This document shows, piece after piece, positions 46,568 to 48,920 of a DNA stretch of 48,920 bases. Each line of letters begins with the position of its first letter. Position 1 is the stretch's first letter. This DNA is from a virus: positions 1-48,920 of IMG/VR virus record IMGVR_UViG_3300041809_000868; one strand, given 5' to 3'. The position numbers and the translations under genes were made by a program. The notes below the pieces were generated by a model that worked only from the letters and a program-made list of their open reading frames with translations, was not told the DNA's origin and made no database searches.

Positions 46568-48920
46568 GTGATAATAAAGGTATGTCAGTTCAAAGCACAC
46601 CGACAGAATGGTGAAAGGCTTGTAGAGATCTTCCAACCAGGAGAGATGGAGAAGGCTGCATCTTTTTTTGGTATGGGGAAAACTGCAGCTCCTCTATTAC
46701 CATCTGTTCGTGATCTGCTTGAAACGATTAGACCAAATCCCAGGAAGATCTATATCCTGGTAAATGCTCTTGGTGCTGGTGAGTACTGGGGTTGTTTCCC
46801 AGACGGGGCGTTGGTTCAGACCTCAGCTGGGGAGAAGCCGATAGAGCAGGTAGAGGTAGGGGAACTCGTTCTGACACACAAGAATAGGCTGCGGGCCGTT
46901 ACAGCTCGCAGGACTAAGCAAGCAACGGAATTGTGTGATCTGTATGTTCAAGGACTGCCGTCTCTCGCTCCTACTCTTACGGCCACGCCTAATCACGAGT
47001 TGTACGTAGTTCTACGTGATGACTTTATTCGTACAAAGCGTCGAGTGATTTGGAAAGTGGGTACGGACCAGCCAATCTCTGATAGGCGTACCGAGGCCAT
47101 GAGTCAGCTGGAGTTTGATTGGGTGGCCATCTCTCAACTACGACCGGGGGATATGATCGCGGAGACGTTTCCTCTAGAGGAAGACCCTGCCGCTCTCGGT
47201 GATGAGAAGTGGAATACAACAGAAGTCGCCTTCTTGATGGGTTTGTACGCTGCAGAGGGTTGTTTGGCTTGGCGATACGGAAGAGAGGGCAGCTGCTATG
47301 AAGAACCCGAAAAGATTGTGTATGTTACCTCTATAGAGGAGACAGCTACTCATACTGAAGTAGTGCGATGTGCGGAGAAGCTGGGACATAAGGTAACCCC
47401 CAGTCCAGAGCAGGAGACGCACTCGACACGAATTGAAATCGGGTTCAAGGAACTGGCAAAGTTGTGTTCTACGCACATTGGATCACCTGCCATAGATAAG
47501 CGGCTGAGCGATGCAATTTTGCACATGCCTAGAGACTGGCAACGGGTGTTCTTTTCAGCCTACTCAGGCGGTGCTGGATGTGTCAGTCACACAAAGAAAG
47601 ATGCTGGAGCGGTTCGATGTGTTTCTGCCTCGGTTGGGTTGCTACGAGATACTCGGCTACTCTTAGCTCGACTCGGCTTGGTGGCCTCGGTGAATGGCAG
47701 GCATAACACGAAAGCTACTTGGTACTCTGGCAAGCCGATCTATGAACTGTATATTGGTCACAGCCAGTTCGATGGCACTGGTTCCGCAAAAAGTTATCTA
47801 CACCCAGATGGCTATATTTTGTCCGCAGTGGCTGAAGTAAGGACGTACACGTGGCAGGGCTCTGTGCATGATCTCACGGTCGCGGAGGATAAGTCGTTTG
47901 TTGTGAACGGGGTAGCAGTGCACAACAGCAATATCAACGGTGACTACTTTCCAGAAGTAGCTCTTATACATAAAGGTCCTGACTATGGTTATGAGACTTT
48001 CAGGACTGCTGGTCTGTTCAAACACCATGTGAACAAAGACATCACCCGAAGCTTTGGTAATATCATGCTATCTGCTTGGCATGATCATATGAAGAGAGTA
48101 GAGCTAGTCATAGAAGTAGATCGTGATAAAGCTCTACAGTTTGGTGCTACTGATGTCTGTGACAAGTTAGATCAGGGTATTTATCCTGACGTCAGTATGG
48201 GCTGCCTCCCGAAAGGTAGTCCTGTTTTTCGTGCTGACGGGCGTAGAGTACCTATAGAGGCAATCAAAGAGGGAGATATTGTTCTTACGCATAAGGGCAG
48301 GCCCCGGCTAGTTACGTCTACTATGGTTCGTCCACACAAAGGTCCTATCTATCACGTTAAAGCGTATGGACACCGTGATGCTCTTATGTTGACCGAGGAG
48401 CACCCACTTTGGTTAGTTCGTAAAGAGCAGATGATCTGTCACCCATCTTCCAAGACTGTAAATAAAGGACGAAAGCAGCGTATCTGTACTCCAAACAGTG
48501 CCAGTACTAAAGTAGGCTGTGCAGAGTGTTCTACTTTACCTAAGTATAGGTTTGAGTGGGTACGCACAGATGAGGTTTGTGAAGGAGATTACCTAGCGCT
48601 TCCAATCCCTAACTATAGAACAGATGTTAAGTTTACGACTGATCAAGCCAGACTTTTAGGGTACTACTTATCTGAAGGGCTCGTGCTTCGTACAAACGCT
48701 GGCAATCCTATGGCTGTTCAATTCTGTACAAATCTCTTGGAAACTGAGACTCACGAGGAATTGTATCAGCTGGGGGAGCGGTTGGGTTTGAACGTGACTG
48801 AGGAGTACGATGTAGAAGATAGCGGTAAGTACATTAGTATTTGGGATAGATCATTAGCAGAATTATGTGCTCAGCATTGTGGTGAGAAAGCACTAACAAA
48901 GAGACTATCAAGTGACTTGA
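46568..48920 (+). CDS. Prohead-protease-like protein with two inteins, truncated by the window end
   Basis: Open from a GTG at 46568 to the end of the window (784 codons seen). Extein: residues 1-75, then 454-545. After removal of intein 1 it reads EYWG|SNINGDYFPEVAL...YETFRTAGLFKHHVNKDITRSFGNI...MKRVELVIEVDRDKA...DVSMG, resembling phage head-maturation proteases (N-x-NGDYFP, later K-H-H-x-N and VSMG). The start has only a weak ribosome-binding site (AAGAAG), 2 bases after the upstream stop. The active-site Ser/His cannot be confirmed without the rest. Assignment by pattern recall, moderate. Confidence 0.65.
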   Translation, partial: MIIKVCQFKAHRQNGERLVEIFQPGEMEKAASFFGMGKTAAPLLPSVRDLLETIRPNPRKIYILVNALGAGEYWGCFPDGALVQTSAGEKPIEQVEVGELVLTHKNRLRAVTARRTKQATELCDLYVQGLPSLAPTLTATPNHELYVVLRDDFIRTKRRVIWKVGTDQPISDRRTEAMSQLEFDWVAISQLRPGDMIAETFPLEEDPAALGDEKWNTTEVAFLMGLYAAEGCLAWRYGREGSCYEEPEKIVYVTSIEETATHTEVVRCAEKLGHKVTPSPEQETHSTRIEIGFKELAKLCSTHIGSPAIDKRLSDAILHMPRDWQRVFFSAYSGGAGCVSHTKKDAGAVRCVSASVGLLRDTRLLLARLGLVASVNGRHNTKATWYSGKPIYELYIGHSQFDGTGSAKSYLHPDGYILSAVAEVRTYTWQGSVHDLTVAEDKSFVVNGVAVHNSNINGDYFPEVALIHKGPDYGYETFRTAGLFKHHVNKDITRSFGNIMLSAWHDHMKRVELVIEVDRDKALQFGATDVCDKLDQGIYPDVSMGCLPKGSPVFRADGRRVPIEAIKEGDIVLTHKGRPRLVTSTMVRPHKGPIYHVKAYGHRDALMLTEEHPLWLVRKEQMICHPSSKTVNKGRKQRICTPNSASTKVGCAECSTLPKYRFEWVRTDEVCEGDYLALPIPNYRTDVKFTTDQARLLGYYLSEGLVLRTNAGNPMAVQFCTNLLETETHEELYQLGERLGLNVTEEYDVEDSGKYISIWDRSLAELCAQHCGEKALTKRLSSDL
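46793..47926 (+). mobile_element. Protease intein 1, LAGLIDADG with a degenerate second motif
   Basis: Residues 76-453 (378 aa). Cys1 C76 (CFPDGALVQTSAGEKPIEQV), block B ATPNHELYV, ends VAVHN with Ser+1. First motif LMGLYAAEGC is intact; the second reads FSAYSGGAGC with no acidic residue, so the endonuclease is probably dead. The DNA is visibly more GC-rich than the flanking extein. Confidence 0.9.
48203..48920 (+). mobile_element. Protease intein 2, truncated at the window end
   Basis: Starts at C546 (CLPKGSPVFRADGRRVPIEA) right after VSMG; block B LTEEHPLWL; a Cys-rich insert (ICTPNS...GCAECS) and first LAGLIDADG motif LLGYYLSEGL are visible. 239 residues seen; second motif and C-terminal splice junction lie outside the window. 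Confidence 0.88.

Noticed and set aside
1-48920. CRISPR arrays, tRNA genes, insertion sequences, attachment sites
   Set aside because: No regularly spaced repeats, cloverleaf-like segments, transposase genes or terminal repeats were seen; gaps are too short for most of these.

Overview
The window is part of the genome of a large tailed bacteriophage (Caudoviricetes). Replication genes lie on the minus strand (1-12877). Virion and packaging genes lie mostly on the plus strand (13054-48920). Hallmarks are a family A DNA polymerase, DnaG-like primase, DnaB-like helicase, UvsW-like helicase, family 4-like uracil-DNA glycosylase, portal, terminase large subunit, gp5/VgrG-like spike, a prohead-protease-like gene, and a phage-encoded multisubunit-type RNA polymerase with beta and beta' fused in one chain. 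The host cannot be named from the sequence. TAG is used as an ordinary stop, so there is no sign of an alternative code.

Layout. 48-12877 (minus): a tightly packed, largely overlapping operon of replication and small unknown genes. Two long RNA hairpins in the leftward transcript sit just upstream of ribosome-binding sites (5149-5234 and 8916-8971). 12878-13053: divergent promoter region. 13054-23096 (plus): putative virion proteins and the portal. 23093-24168 (minus): island of three small genes. 24320-35095 (plus): fused RNA polymerase. 35095-43312 (plus): spike, further virion proteins, terminase. 43375-44485 (minus): two genes behind a double-hairpin terminator. 44571-48920 (plus): virion-type and membrane-active small proteins, then the protease-like gene that runs off the window.

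The outstanding feature is intein density. I count eleven inteins in five genes: one in the UvsW-like helicase, three in the portal, four in the RNA polymerase, one in the terminase and two in the protease-like gene (the last truncated). They make up about 12.4 kb, roughly a quarter of the window. Each interrupts an essential protein, several at a catalytic or metal-binding site (two P-loops, the beta' trigger loop, a beta' zinc site). Ten are LAGLIDADG-type and one has an HNH endonuclease. Splicing would give a 2057-residue polymerase, a 680-residue portal, a 606-residue terminase and a 482-residue helicase. The polymerase, portal, packaging motor and protease all need splicing before they can work, so splicing efficiency could couple transcription, head assembly and packaging (inference).

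A short motif, GGTATAAG (CTTATACC on the plus strand), recurs in four intergenic regions and is a candidate phage-specific promoter or operator element. The DNA polymerase reading frame stops exactly inside the conserved TGRLSS..PNL.N motif, which suggests an intron, a homing-endonuclease insertion or a split gene just beyond the left edge.
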